64,000 nucleotides of DNA, from contig JAKSJN010000004.1 in assembly GCA_024402135.1 (NCBI GenBank), forward strand, positions 62,001-126,000, written 5' to 3'. The translations under genes were made by a program, and so were the position numbers. Shown piece after piece: positions 45,401 through 52,705 of this stretch (its first letter is position 1; each line of letters opens with the position of its first letter). The notes beneath the pieces were generated by a model. The model had not been told where the DNA came from, searched no databases, and worked only from the letters and a program-made list of their open reading frames with translations. The DNA comes from Bacteroidales bacterium (lineage in GTDB: Bacteria > Bacteroidota > Bacteroidia > Bacteroidales > UBA932).

Positions 45401-45578
45401 ACAAAAGATTGCCCCAATTTTACTAACTGTTCTTTCAACTGTCCTTGGACTTCTTCCGTTCTTGATAGATGGGCCAACTGAGGTTTTCTGGTTTGACTTT
45501 GCAATTGGAACAGTTTCAGGTCTGATCATGTCAATAATTGCTGTTATTTTCGTTCTCCCGATATTTGTGTGCACCTAA
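42471..45578 (+). CDS. RND efflux permease, subunit B
   Basis: Second RND permease of 1035 residues (SYSVLIVMVALSIIGIATIGMLNIQYMPETEERSITVTYSMG). It is clearly different in sequence from subunit A. TM4 reads GIIIDTSIMMIDHY, so only Asp394 is kept and the neighbour is Thr; TM10 reads GITVNAGIYLVHA. The product ends soon after TM12 (VIFVLPIFVCT), slightly short of most RND proteins. The IS remnant begins 125 nt later, so 3' erosion is conceivable, though the last helix is present. It is the last gene of the long operon. Confidence 0.9.
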   Translation: MTHSLSSYSVLIVMVALSIIGIATIGMLNIQYMPETEERSITVTYSMGTASAEIVESEATALIEGVLSGTSRCCRTRSVSTRGGGSVIARFSKGTDMTAARFDVASAIRNISGSLPKGMTYPEISMGAGGKITTVLVYNIRSELPSREIERYVTSYIMTPISSIKGVASVRLAGVTPYEVEIEFDADKASLHGISADDIASAFKDSFDDHVLGMTQVGDRLITVRMSGTSKEDFGAIPIKNCNGMMVFLRDIACWHYQEALPESYYRINGLNTINMAVSVTTNSNIISTADTIKEEMLRLQESFPPEISVGIDYDASEYMSSELEKIYLRTGFCLLILLLFVFFFSRSWRYVLIAIITIAVNLLSAVVIYNIVGLQVHIYTLAGITVSLGIIIDTSIMMIDHYSRFHNKKAFGSLVCAVATTIVAVLPVMLLPEEERLNLTDFIWVIAINLVLSLVVSYFFAPALIDYIPVEYGKGGQRLVGFRCRAKLQRIYRDYIDWGVKHRWMYVFIIVAMFGIPTCLLPNAKEYDSKEDLSILDNILKRMVTWGPYRDNRETVDNVLGTSFALFNKVLNRSNFYREPEKAVLYISAGMLEGSSVHQLNEVIKSMENYLAGFKEISTFRTEVNDYDDARIAVEFKPEYEHTATPIEIKGLVTGMAVNFGGANWSISGLDNNYFSNHVVLDRKSYGIELHGYNYRQLLKFGEVLVNKLSENKRVIGPEIRGGNGDRPSTEFNMKYDFEKLAAYGISPYEYYSAIESKLFERSVGSVVLEGAPTPVMLRSSARDEYDLWHALNDPVAADSTLISLRNVGGIEKRRTGIDIVKDNQSYEINVMFDVIGNYEITKQIVSEAVDYMNGFVLPVGYKAEGLGGARNYGQKSNYAWLILLIILAIYVMLCIAFESMKYPLAVISMIPVSFVGVLLTFGFSRLSFDQGGFAAFVMLCGITVNAGIYLVHASRKTNIKHRNVIDIRAYLSAFKQKIAPILLTVLSTVLGLLPFLIDGPTEVFWFDFAIGTVSGLIMSIIAVIFVLPIFVCT

Positions 45579-45658
45579 TCTGGAATGTTACCCAAAACAA
45601 TGGGCAATATTGTCAATTGAAAGGGTTGAATTAAATGATAATGAGGTTGAAATTTGAC

Positions 45659-45695
45659 AATTTTACCATTAATGCTTCTTGAATTTGGTAAAATT
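45659..45695 (+). other. AT-rich 10-bp inverted repeat after the operon
   Basis: AATTTTACCA and TGGTAAAATT, perfect, 17-nt loop. It could be a weak terminator or the edge of another insertion. Nothing else is recognised in 45579-45703. Confidence 0.4.
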
Positions 45696-45703
45696 TACTA
45701 TTA

Positions 45704-46433
45704 CTGTCCGCTGAAACTTTTTGACACAGCAAAAAATTAGGCTGAATCTCCGAAATGGAGGTCCAGCCTTTTAGTTATCTTTGTTTCTGCGACAAAACAC
45801 AAGTAACCATGAACAGAGGTAGCCATTTTATCGGACAGCCGGAAGAATCCATAGTCAAATTGGATAAACAGGCTGCAGATCATAGACTCCACGACTGTAA
45901 CCCTGTTCTCCAACATGCTTTTCAAGGGCGTCGGACGCCATCCAAAGACAGGAAAGAAGAAAGGCGGCATCAAAGTCCATACGAACATACACGCCAACGA
46001 AGGCGTCCCGTCTGACGTTAGGTTCACATCTGCAGCAACAAACGACAGCTTCATGCTCAAGCCCACGAACTATATCGAAGGTGATATCCTGGCTCTGGAC
46101 AGGGCCTATATCGACTATGGAAAGTTCGAGGAACAGACCATCCGTGGCGTAATCTATGTCACGAAGATGAAGAAGAACCTTGTGTATCATTACTGATGAT
46201 ACCGCCTACATGACGCCGGAAGGCCTTATGGAGTATAGAGTGAAGCCACCATTGACCTGAATAAAGTATTAATGGACAAAGCTGCTTCTAGAAGCTGAGT
46301 CGGATCCAAATCCGCCTCCAGAAGAACTGCTTCTCTTCAGTTAAGGGGCTTACCTTCAGAAAAATCATCCGCAATGTCGTTATAACAACACTGCGGATGG
46401 ATATCTTATTACTTGCTAACTTTTAGCGGACAG
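45704..46433 (+). mobile_element. Internally deleted IS4-type insertion sequence
   Basis: Terminal inverted repeats CTGTCCGCTGAAA (45704-45716) and, inverted, CTGTCCGCTAAAA (right end at 46433) enclose about 730 bp, roughly half of a normal IS of this type. Inside the left end is a hairpin AGGCTG...CTCC / GGAG...CAGCCT (45739-45769), as used by IS elements to stop read-in, then a -7 TATCTTTG (45776-45783). No target-site duplication is visible. The element is inactive. Confidence 0.82.
45809..46260 (+). pseudogene. Transposase remnant (IS4 family, DDE)
   Basis: Starts with MNRGSHFIGQP, typical of IS4-family N-termini. It then loses most of the N-terminal half and shifts frame. From about 45873 the correct frame reads LQIIDSTTVTLFSNMLFKGVGRHPKTGKKKGGIKVHT (first catalytic Asp), then GDILALDRAYIDYGKFEEQ (second Asp). 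A further shift near 46190 moves the third-acid region to DDTAYMTPEGLMEYRVK before a stop at 46258-46260. There are thus at least two lesions plus a deletion. Confidence 0.85.
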
Positions 46434-46485
46434 CAATATATCAAAAACTACCTGACGGGTGGTCCCTATTCAATCTAAGGGGGTG

Positions 46486-47394
46486 CTACAATGACTTCAC
46501 TATTTCTAACTCCAGCCCAGTACATTCTGCGATGGTCTCCAAAGCGATGCCGGCAGTTTTAAGTTTTTTTGCTGTTTCAAGCTTTTCCTCAGCTTTACCT
46601 TGCTGGATGCCTTGCTGGATGCCTTGCTGGATGCCGTATTTGATCTGGTTTCTTATGTCGCGTTCTGATGCCATGGCTCTTACGTATGCTTCGTGTTCCT
46701 TTGCCGTCATGTTCGCGGTGTCCGCGGTCCAGAAGAGATTGTCAAAGTATTCTCCACTAAGGTTCTCGGGACGGTTCTCCAGCTTGAACATGTGCCGCAT
46801 ACAAAAGTATAGCTTTTCCTCGAAAGTCTCGCACTCCTCGACCTTTTTTGTGAAGCGCTTGAGTTCGATGAACACGAACTGAAGTTTGTCCGTCATCGTG
46901 TCCCTGCCCTCGGCATCCTTGAGCATGTAGTGGCTCTTTATCCTCGGCTTCCACTCGGGGCCGTGCTTCAGCTTGAAATTAAGGAATGCGATTACAATTA
47001 CAGGGTCAAGGGCATACTCACCTCCATCGCCAACCTGGTTCGATATCGGCATGCTGCCGTAGTAGAGCGCGCGGTCCATGAAGTTCAACTGGTCTTTCTG
47101 CTGTACCTCCACTATGACATACGTCCCGTCCGCGAGTTTGCATCGCACATCATAAACGCTTTTCTTCGTGTCCGTGCCTTGGTGTGGGGCGGTGTTGGAA
47201 ATGTATGTCAACGACACGATGTCCAGTTCCGGGAGCACCGCTTTGATCAGTCCGATCATCAGGTCTTCCTTTCCCTCCTCTCCAAAGACGCGCTTGAACG
47301 CGTCGTCAATCAATAGATGTTGATACTTGTCCTTCCTTGAAGGCTCGCGCTCGAAGTCTGACTCCGGCGCATGTATTCTGCGATAGTTTTCCAT
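46486..47394 (-). CDS. Rpn-family PD-(D/E)XK nuclease / transposase-like protein, right copy
   Basis: Close paralogue of the 23197-24153 gene, in the same orientation; long blocks are identical at the DNA level. It encodes 302 residues with the same core (KSVYDVRCKLADGTYVIVEVQQKDQLNFMDRALYYGS) and tail (GIALETIAECTGLELEIVKSL). The linker repeat differs: GIQQ three times instead of EGRI. A TTG-initiated extension to 47412 is possible, but the ATG of MENYRRIH (47394) aligns with the left copy. The gene looks intact. It forms the right border of the island and could recombine with the left copy. Confidence 0.88.
   Translation of the reverse strand: MENYRRIHAPESDFEREPSRKDKYQHLLIDDAFKRVFGEEGKEDLMIGLIKAVLPELDIVSLTYISNTAPHQGTDTKKSVYDVRCKLADGTYVIVEVQQKDQLNFMDRALYYGSMPISNQVGDGGEYALDPVIVIAFLNFKLKHGPEWKPRIKSHYMLKDAEGRDTMTDKLQFVFIELKRFTKKVEECETFEEKLYFCMRHMFKLENRPENLSGEYFDNLFWTADTANMTAKEHEAYVRAMASERDIRNQIKYGIQQGIQQGIQQGKAEEKLETAKKLKTAGIALETIAECTGLELEIVKSL
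46598..46633 (-). repeat. 12-bp tandem repeat inside the right rpn gene
   Basis: CCTTGCTGGATG occurs three times exactly, in frame, and encodes GIQQ repeats. It sits at the same place in the protein as the unrelated repeat of the left copy. Confidence 0.85.
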
Positions 47395-47428
47395 GGACGC
47401 AAGGTCAGACAAGTAACCATATCTTCTT

Positions 47429-47500
47429 GTAAAAAACGGAAAAACTTTCGGTTACGTGTTTAGAAAGATAAGATTTTTACCTTTCGTATCTGTTTTTTAC
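47429..47500 (-). promoter_or_regulatory. Repeated GTTTTTTAC motifs upstream of the right rpn gene
   Basis: GTTTTTTAC at 47492-47500, ATTTTTAC at 47473-47480, and inverted GTAAAAAAC at 47429-47437. The two direct copies are about 20 bp apart, as upstream of the left rpn gene. Confidence 0.4.
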
Positions 47501-47521
47501 GGTGAATTCAAAGCTGAATTC

Positions 47522-48895
47522 CTATTTCTGTCTTGCCTTGATGATATTCCAGCCGATGACCGGGATGAGGAAGGATAGGATGGCGGCGGAGGTCCAGAAG
47601 ACTGACGCCGTGGTGAAGTTGTAGACTTTCATGCCGTTCTCGATGACTGCGCCGGCGTCGATGAGGTGGCCGCTGATGATATCCTGGATGCCGGCAACGA
47701 CATATCCCGAGATGCCGATGATGCCGAGCGCGGCTCCTGTAGCCTTGCGTGGAACTAGGTCAAGCGCCATCATGCCAGTAACGGTACAGTGCTGCATTCC
47801 TATGGTCAGGCTGAACACGGCCACGAGTATCATGTTGATCAGTGAATTGTCGCCGCATAGAAGGAATCCCGCGAGAGACAGGCTGGCAAGCACACCGGAG
47901 ATGAATACGGGCATTACGCGGTTGCCCTTCATGACCTTGTCGGAAAGCCATCCGGCACTCACTGTTCCAAGCACGCCGAAGAAGGTTGACAGGGCTATGA
48001 TCTGTGATGCGTCGGCAAGTGAGAACGCCTTCTCCTTCTGGAGGAAGAAGATTCCCCAGTCAGTCACGGCATACTGTGCGATGTAGTCGAATGCGCCCGA
48101 GAGTGCGATGACCCAGATGCCCGGGCTGAGAAGCACCCCCCACTGGGCGTCTTTGGTGCTCTTCTTCTCGGCGGCGGTCATCTGTTCCCCTGAGATCTCC
48201 TGGATTGAAGGAAGACCAACGCTTTCAGGTGTGTCCGAGATGAAATATGCTGCGAGAGCGGCTCCGATCAGGCCTGCGATACCGCTGGCTACAAAGCCCC
48301 ATTGCCACCCGATGGTGCTGACCACGGCACCGAGCATCATGAGGCCGAGCGACTTGCCAAGGTATGGGGTCGCGCAGAAGATGCCGTACCAGGTGCCACG
48401 TTCCCTCAGAGGGAACCAGCGGGAGATCTGGATGACTCCGGGAGGAGATCCCATTGACTGCATCAGTCCGTTGACACCCCAGAGAAGGGCGAACACCACG
48501 AACATAAGCCCGGATCCGCCTGCACCGATGCCGGAGAATACTCCCAGACATCCGAGGATGAGATTTATGACGGCTGATATAAGAAGGCCGAAGGCCATGA
48601 AACGGCGGATGTTGCAATGGTCGCCGATGAAGCCGTTTATGAACTTGCCTATTGCGTAGACGAACAGCATGGACGAACCGATCAGTCCGAGCTGGCTGGC
48701 GGTAAGCATGCCTCCGTCAATGAGGGGCTGCTTGACCACGCTGAGACTGAGGCGGCAGACATAGTAAAGGCTGTATGCCGCGGTCGCGCTCCAGAAGGTC
48801 CTGCGTCGATATGTCATATATAGATCGTGAACCTTGTCGGCAGGAACTTTCTCCCTGGCAGGCTCACTGATCTTGAAGTATGAAAATATACTCAT
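47522..48895 (-). CDS. OPA-family MFS transporter (GlpT/UhpT-like)
   Basis: Inner-membrane organophosphate:phosphate antiporter type, 457 residues with 12 helices. The N-terminal region TFWSATAAYSLYYVCRLSLSVVKQPLIDGGMLTASQLGLIGSSMLFVYAIGKFINGFIGDH is characteristic of GlpT/UhpT/UhpC. The family's paired Arg positions are plausible (YVCRLSLS). The substrate is probably a sugar or glycerol phosphate and cannot be named. It ends the 53419-47522 minus-strand operon, 21 nt after the kinase gene. A short GAATTCA/TGAATTC repeat (47504-47521) abuts its stop. Confidence 0.9.
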   Translation of the reverse strand: MSIFSYFKISEPAREKVPADKVHDLYMTYRRRTFWSATAAYSLYYVCRLSLSVVKQPLIDGGMLTASQLGLIGSSMLFVYAIGKFINGFIGDHCNIRRFMAFGLLISAVINLILGCLGVFSGIGAGGSGLMFVVFALLWGVNGLMQSMGSPPGVIQISRWFPLRERGTWYGIFCATPYLGKSLGLMMLGAVVSTIGWQWGFVASGIAGLIGAALAAYFISDTPESVGLPSIQEISGEQMTAAEKKSTKDAQWGVLLSPGIWVIALSGAFDYIAQYAVTDWGIFFLQKEKAFSLADASQIIALSTFFGVLGTVSAGWLSDKVMKGNRVMPVFISGVLASLSLAGFLLCGDNSLINMILVAVFSLTIGMQHCTVTGMMALDLVPRKATGAALGIIGISGYVVAGIQDIISGHLIDAGAVIENGMKVYNFTTASVFWTSAAILSFLIPVIGWNIIKARQK

Positions 48896-48916
48896 TTATA
48901 CGGTTGGGAATGGTTT

Positions 48917-49915
48917 TTACCAGAGTTTCTGGCCTCCTATGAACTCGCGCATGATCGAGGTTGGAGGAATCACGGCGATCTCGGCAGGAGTGAGCGCCTT
49001 GATGTTCTCAAGGAACTTCAGCAGCTGCTGAGCCTTTTCATACGCAGGTGAGGTCTCCGCGATTTCGTGGAGCAGAGGCTCTGCATAATACTTGAGGACC
49101 GGCAGGTCGTACAATGTTGAAGAATTGAACACCATCCTGGCGTTTTCCTCGTAAGGGAAGATATAAAGCTTTTCTCCTCTGCGGACGCTTGGCCAGCGGA
49201 GAATGTTGGCCTCAGGCGATGTTCCACGGGTTCTGTAGTCGCGGACGATTCGGCGGAGAAGTCGCTTGTCAACAGTAGAGTTGTGAACCTTCTCGCCGCC
49301 TGGGAGAGCGGACAGGGCCGAAATATAGATACGGAAGATCTTGCTCTGGTCTACCGCCGGGGTAAGGTCAGGGTTGAGTGCGTGAATGCCTTCCATGAAG
49401 AGGACATCCTTCTCTTCAAGCTTCATCTTGCGGCTCTCGTCGAATTTCTTGTAACCGCTGACGAAGTCGTATTTCGGAATGATTACTTCCTTGCCGTTGA
49501 GCAGGTCATTGATCTGCTGGTTGAGAAGCTCGATATCCATGGCTCCGAGACACTCGAAGTCATACTCTCCGTTCTCGTCCCTTGGAGTCTGGTCACGGTC
49601 AACAAAGTAGTTGTCAAGCTCGATTACCTTTGGAGACATGCCCAGCACGCGGCACTGCTGCGCAATACGAAGCGATGACGAGGTCTTGCCACTGGAAGAA
49701 GGTCCGGACATCATGACGATGGGCATTCTCTTCCTGTTCCAGAAAATCTGGTTGGCCACGCCGGCATATTTGCGCTCCTGGCGTGCCTCACAGAGGTTTA
49801 TGAGTTCCATGCCCTTTCCCTCCTCAAGTACTTCGCGGAGACGGTCAAGGCTTTCGATCCCTATTGCTTCACACCAGTCATGGTATTCCTGTCTTGCTGC
49901 TTCTATCTTTGTCAT
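48917..49915 (-). CDS. Uridine-kinase-like nucleoside kinase (short form)
   Basis: P-loop kinase of the phosphoribulokinase/uridine kinase family. The 332-residue protein has Walker A GPSSSGKTSSS (near residue 70), DNYFVDRDQTPRDENGEYDFECLGAMDIELLNQQI (substrate-binding region of Udk-like enzymes), and DVLFMEGIHALNPDLT (Walker B-like). Many relatives in Bacteroidales are about 550 residues long, with an N-terminal TGS/editing-like part; only a stub of about 55 residues is present here. The gene is 4 nt downstream of uvrA. It would phosphorylate uridine/cytidine or another nucleoside for salvage. Confidence 0.83.
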   Translation of the reverse strand: MTKIEAARQEYHDWCEAIGIESLDRLREVLEEGKGMELINLCEARQERKYAGVANQIFWNRKRMPIVMMSGPSSSGKTSSSLRIAQQCRVLGMSPKVIELDNYFVDRDQTPRDENGEYDFECLGAMDIELLNQQINDLLNGKEVIIPKYDFVSGYKKFDESRKMKLEEKDVLFMEGIHALNPDLTPAVDQSKIFRIYISALSALPGGEKVHNSTVDKRLLRRIVRDYRTRGTSPEANILRWPSVRRGEKLYIFPYEENARMVFNSSTLYDLPVLKYYAEPLLHEIAETSPAYEKAQQLLKFLENIKALTPAEIAVIPPTSIMREFIGGQKLW

Positions 49916-49919
49916 GATA

Positions 49920-52700
49920 TCAATTGTTGTTCAGTATTTCGTTGAGGTATGGTCCTGTAGGGGTGTCCGCCATTCCGGCTATCTCTTCCGGAGTGCCGGC
50001 TGCAAGTATGCGTCCTCCTGCAGCACCGCCCGCCGGACCCATGTCGATCAGGTGGTCGACGCTCTTGAGAACGTCAAGATTATGTTCGATGACAATCACG
50101 GTGTTACCCTGGTCTACCAACCTCTGGAGCACTTCGAGCAATGCTCTGATGTCTTCGGAGTGGAGACCCGTGGTCGGCTCGTCCAGGATGTAAAGAGTGC
50201 TGCCTGTCGCTTTCTTGAAGAACTCTGCAGCAAGTTTCATGCGCTGGCTCTCACCGCCCGAAAGGGTGACGGTAGACTGGCCGAGACGTACGTATCCAAG
50301 ACCGACATCGACAAGCGCCTTGAGCTTCTGGGCAATCTTCGGTACAGGCTTGAAGAACTCGTAGGCCTCGGTGATGCTCATCTCAAGCACGTCGCTGATG
50401 TTCTTGCCTTTGTATTTTACGGCAAGAGTGTCAGGCTTGTACCGCTTTCCGCCGCATTCGTCGCAGACGACGTTGACCGAAGGCAGGAAACGCATCTCGA
50501 TGACGCTGATTCCTGCACCCTTGCACTTCTCGCAACGGCCTTCGGCCACGTTGAATGAGAATCGTCCGGTCTTGAAGCCGCGTACCTTGGCGTCAGGGGT
50601 GTTCTCGAAGAGGGCGCGTATGTCGGTCATCACTCCCGTGAAGGTGGCAGGATTGCTGCGAGGGGAGCGTCCGATAGGACTCTGGTCGATCTGTATTATC
50701 TTGTCTATGTTCTCGAGACCGACTATCTCGTCATATGGCAGAGGCTTTTCATGGCTGCGGTAGAAGTGAGCCATCAGGGCTGGTACCAGCGTCTCGTTGA
50801 TGAGACTGGATTTGCCGCTTCCGCTTACTCCGCTGATGCCGATCAGGCAGCCGAGAGGGAAGTCCACATCAACATTCTTGAGGTTGTTGCCGCGGGCTCC
50901 GCGTATGCCGAGTATCTTGCCGCTGCCTTTCCTTCGCTCAGCCGGAATCTCTATGCTTCGTTCGCCGCTCAGGTAGTCCAGGGTTATGGATTCCGCGCCG
51001 TCCACCTTGCTGCCCGGCTCGGGTGCAGGTCCGTTGAAACAGATCTCACCGCCTTCGATGCCGGCTCCCGGACCGACGTCGACCAGCCAGTCGGCACTGC
51101 ACATGGTCTCGTAATCATGCTCGACGACGATGACACTGTTGCCCTCGTCGCGGAGCTTCTTGAGCGAGCTGATCAGCTTGCGGTTGTCCTTCTGGTGCAG
51201 TCCGATGCTGGGTTCGTCCAGGATGTACAGGACGTTGACGAGCTTGGAACCGATCTGGGTCGCCAGTCGGATGCGCTGCCCCTCGCCGCCCGAAAGGGAA
51301 ATGGTCTGTCTGTCCAGGGTAAGATAATCGAGTCCGACGTCCAGCAGGAACGACACCCTGTCCTTGAGCTCCTTCAGTATGTCGCGGGCTATTGTGTTTT
51401 CCTTCTTGTTCAGCTTGCCGGGAAGGCTCTCCAGCCAGGTCATCAGGTCGGAAATCTCCATTGCAGACACATCGGCAATCGTCTTGCCATCGACCTTGAA
51501 GCACATGGCTGCGCTGTTCAGGCGCGTTCCGCCGCAGACAGGACAGGTTATCTTGTCCTCTACATCCTCGGCGATGCCTGCGAAGCTGATCATTTCCGAA
51601 TAGACGCCTTCGCCGATACGGAGAAGGTCCTCGGAACCGAAGATGATGTGGCTGATTCCTTCCTCCGGGACCAGTTCGACAGGGTCGAAGAGTGAGAAGT
51701 TATATTTGCGGGCGATAGCACGTATCGCGTCGAATTTCTTGCTTTCGCGAACCTTGCCGAGCGGCACGATACCTCCGTCTGCGATGGATACGCTGCGGTC
51801 CGGTATGATGCTGTCGATGTCTATGTTCTTGACCATGCCCAGACCCTTGCAATGTGGGCAGTAGCCTTCGGGAGAATTAAACGAAAAAGAGTGCGGCGCC
51901 GGCTCCTTCAGCGAAATGCCAGTCTCTGGATCCACGAAATGCTTTGAGTAGTGGTGCAGTTCACCGCTTGCAGGATCCATGATCGCAAGAGATCCCTTGC
52001 CCATGGAAAGTGCTGTGGCAACGGACTCGCGTATGCGCTTCTCGTCTCCGTCACCTGGCTTGAGCTTGTCTATCACCAGCTCGATGAAATGGCCCTTGTA
52101 GCGGTCCAGGGCATCGACCGTGTTTAGCTGCATGAGCTCGCCATCGATGCGCACCTGGGTGTAGCCTCGCTTGCGCAGCTGGTCGAAGAGCTCGCGGTAA
52201 TGTCCTTTTCGGCCGTTCACGAGCGGAGCCAGCAGCATGCATTTCACACCGTGATAGCTCTCCATGATCATGTCCACGATCTGGGCGTCGGTGTAGCGGA
52301 CCATCTCCTTACCTGTCTCAGGGGAGTAAGCGCGTGAAGCCCTGGCGAACAGAAGGCGCAGGAAGTCGTAGATTTCGGTGATGGTGCCGACAGTGGATCG
52401 TGGGTTGTTTCCGGTGGTCTTCTGCTCGATGGCGATGATCGGGCTGAGTCCTGTGATGTTGTCGACCTCAGGCTTCTCCAGTACGCCCATGAACTGCTTC
52501 GCATATGGCGACAGTGTGTTCATATAGCGGCGCTGACCTTCGGCGTAGATGGTGTCGAATGCCAGCGACGACTTGCCGCTGCCGCTCAATCCGGTTATCA
52601 CCACGAACTTGCCTCGAGGTATGCGCAGATCGACTCCGCGCAGGTTGTTGGCCTTGGCACCTTCGATGGTGATCCATCCGCTGTACTTCTCTTCTTCCAT
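49920..52700 (-). CDS. uvrA: Excinuclease ABC subunit A
   Basis: Damage-recognition ATPase of nucleotide excision repair, 926 residues. Two ABC modules: Walker A GLSGSGKSSLAFDT near residue 35 and GVSGSGKSSLINETLVP near 635; ABC signatures LSGGEGQRIRLA and LSGGESQRMKLA; zinc-finger cysteines in CPHCKGLG and CEKCKGAG...CDECGGKRYKPDTL. All domains of a normal UvrA are present. It starts 5 nt after the MBL gene and ends 4 nt before the kinase gene. Confidence 0.97.
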   Translation of the reverse strand: MEEEKYSGWITIEGAKANNLRGVDLRIPRGKFVVITGLSGSGKSSLAFDTIYAEGQRRYMNTLSPYAKQFMGVLEKPEVDNITGLSPIIAIEQKTTGNNPRSTVGTITEIYDFLRLLFARASRAYSPETGKEMVRYTDAQIVDMIMESYHGVKCMLLAPLVNGRKGHYRELFDQLRKRGYTQVRIDGELMQLNTVDALDRYKGHFIELVIDKLKPGDGDEKRIRESVATALSMGKGSLAIMDPASGELHHYSKHFVDPETGISLKEPAPHSFSFNSPEGYCPHCKGLGMVKNIDIDSIIPDRSVSIADGGIVPLGKVRESKKFDAIRAIARKYNFSLFDPVELVPEEGISHIIFGSEDLLRIGEGVYSEMISFAGIAEDVEDKITCPVCGGTRLNSAAMCFKVDGKTIADVSAMEISDLMTWLESLPGKLNKKENTIARDILKELKDRVSFLLDVGLDYLTLDRQTISLSGGEGQRIRLATQIGSKLVNVLYILDEPSIGLHQKDNRKLISSLKKLRDEGNSVIVVEHDYETMCSADWLVDVGPGAGIEGGEICFNGPAPEPGSKVDGAESITLDYLSGERSIEIPAERRKGSGKILGIRGARGNNLKNVDVDFPLGCLIGISGVSGSGKSSLINETLVPALMAHFYRSHEKPLPYDEIVGLENIDKIIQIDQSPIGRSPRSNPATFTGVMTDIRALFENTPDAKVRGFKTGRFSFNVAEGRCEKCKGAGISVIEMRFLPSVNVVCDECGGKRYKPDTLAVKYKGKNISDVLEMSITEAYEFFKPVPKIAQKLKALVDVGLGYVRLGQSTVTLSGGESQRMKLAAEFFKKATGSTLYILDEPTTGLHSEDIRALLEVLQRLVDQGNTVIVIEHNLDVLKSVDHLIDMGPAGGAAGGRILAAGTPEEIAGMADTPTGPYLNEILNNN

Positions 52701-52705
52701 GTGTG

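Noticed and set aside
45737-46190. Minus-strand open frames in the IS remnant
   Set aside because: They are complements of the transposase sequence, whose DDE motifs read only on the plus strand.
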